Shown here: in pieces, positions 33,954-34,080 of the stretch
Position numbering within the stretch: position 1 is the stretch's first letter
How the letters are laid out: each line of letters opens with the position of its first letter
Assembly: GCA_023257515.1 (NCBI GenBank)
Contig: JALRCA010000005.1
Coordinates: 1-34,080 of the forward strand
Origin: Aeromicrobium sp.
GTDB lineage: Bacteria > Actinomycetota > Actinomycetes > Propionibacteriales > Nocardioidaceae
Direction of reading: 5' to 3'
Length of the DNA: 34,080 bases
Notes under the pieces: model-generated
The model's database searches: none
Seen by the model: only the letters and a program-made list of their open reading frames with translations
What the model was told of the DNA's origin: nothing
Made by a program: the position numbers and the translations under genes

Positions 33954-34080
33954 GGTCGCTGCAGGCGAGGGTGGTCCTCGTCGGCGTGGTCGGCGCAGTG
34001 GTCGTCGCGGCGGTCGCTGTCGTGCTGGCGCTGCCGTTCGTCCGGTCCGTCGCACGCGACGAGTCGCGGGACCAGCTGGC
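33950..34080 (+). CDS. Sensor histidine kinase, N-terminal part
   Basis: A GTG at 33950 overlaps the response regulator stop (GTGA) and opens a frame that runs out of the window. The visible 43 residues begin VRSLQARVVLVGVVG, with a membrane helix of about 25 residues (8-32), then an Arg/Asp-rich stretch that would lie outside the membrane. Position, coupling and N-terminal helix fit the sensor kinase partner of the response regulator; catalytic domains are beyond the edge. Confidence 0.8.
   Translation, partial: MRSLQARVVLVGVVGAVVVAAVAVVLALPFVRSVARDESRDQL

Overview
The window is very GC-rich chromosomal DNA from an actinobacterium. WhiB-family and DUF4229 proteins, GTG starts, many 4-bp start/stop overlaps, a rex-hemA-hemC-hemD-hemB cluster and a hemL-phosphatase-tlpA-ccdA-resB-ccsB cluster next to menaquinone genes are all typical of Actinomycetia. 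I would guess Propionibacteriales (Nocardioides/Aeromicrobium-like), but I cannot fix the genus by eye. There is no phage, CRISPR array, transposase or obvious foreign island. Gene content is mostly core metabolism; the unusual parts lie in the intergenic DNA.

Layout. 1-478: in-frame GC-rich repeats leading into a glutaredoxin-like gene. 544-6230: Rex operator and rex-hemA-hemC-hemD(fusion)-hemB, tetrapyrrole synthesis under a NADH/NAD+ sensor. 6250-10300: PadR regulator, ABC ATPase, FtsX-type permease and a tiny Arg-rich coupled ORF, probably one self-regulated operon. 10295-10627: repeat block and strong bidirectional terminator. 10649-11884 (-): secreted lytic transglycosylase. 12037-17894: hemL, a histidine phosphatase, and the System II cytochrome c maturation genes tlpA, ccdA, resB, ccsB. 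17930-18541: two families of intergenic repeats around a small membrane protein. 18556-25527: DUF4229 protein, Cds1-like PLP enzyme, menA (-), small membrane protein, menE, SDR protein (-), menC and menD. 25571-28749: GMC oxidoreductase plus aldehyde dehydrogenase, preceded by a palindrome. 28905-29653: CD225/dispanin-like protein and DUF2752 protein, separated by a terminator-like hairpin that contains the only good start codon of the second gene. 29665-30335: YajQ protein (-) and tRNA-Tyr. 30457-32563: NAD(P)-binding protein, WhiB3/WhiD-like protein with a coupled 105-residue unknown, and a divergent MerR-type regulator with palindromic operators between them. 32631-34080: an exported protein with an internal duplication, divergent from a response regulator and the start of its histidine kinase.

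Functional theme: most of the window supports respiration: heme, cytochrome c maturation, menaquinone, redox sensing (Rex, Fe-S WhiB) and thiol chemistry (glutaredoxin, TlpA/CcdA, cysteine desulfhydrase-like enzyme).

Most notable for follow-up: (1) two 119-bp composite palindromic modules with identical 18-bp left ends and identical internal 63-bp spacing, one lying between menC and menD; (2) three 11-bp-period direct repeats between the response regulator and the duplicated exported protein; (3) clustered TTGTTCA palindromes between whiB and the MerR gene; (4) the hairpin-buried start codon of the DUF2752 gene; (5) three other local repeat families. None of these could be tested by database search here.
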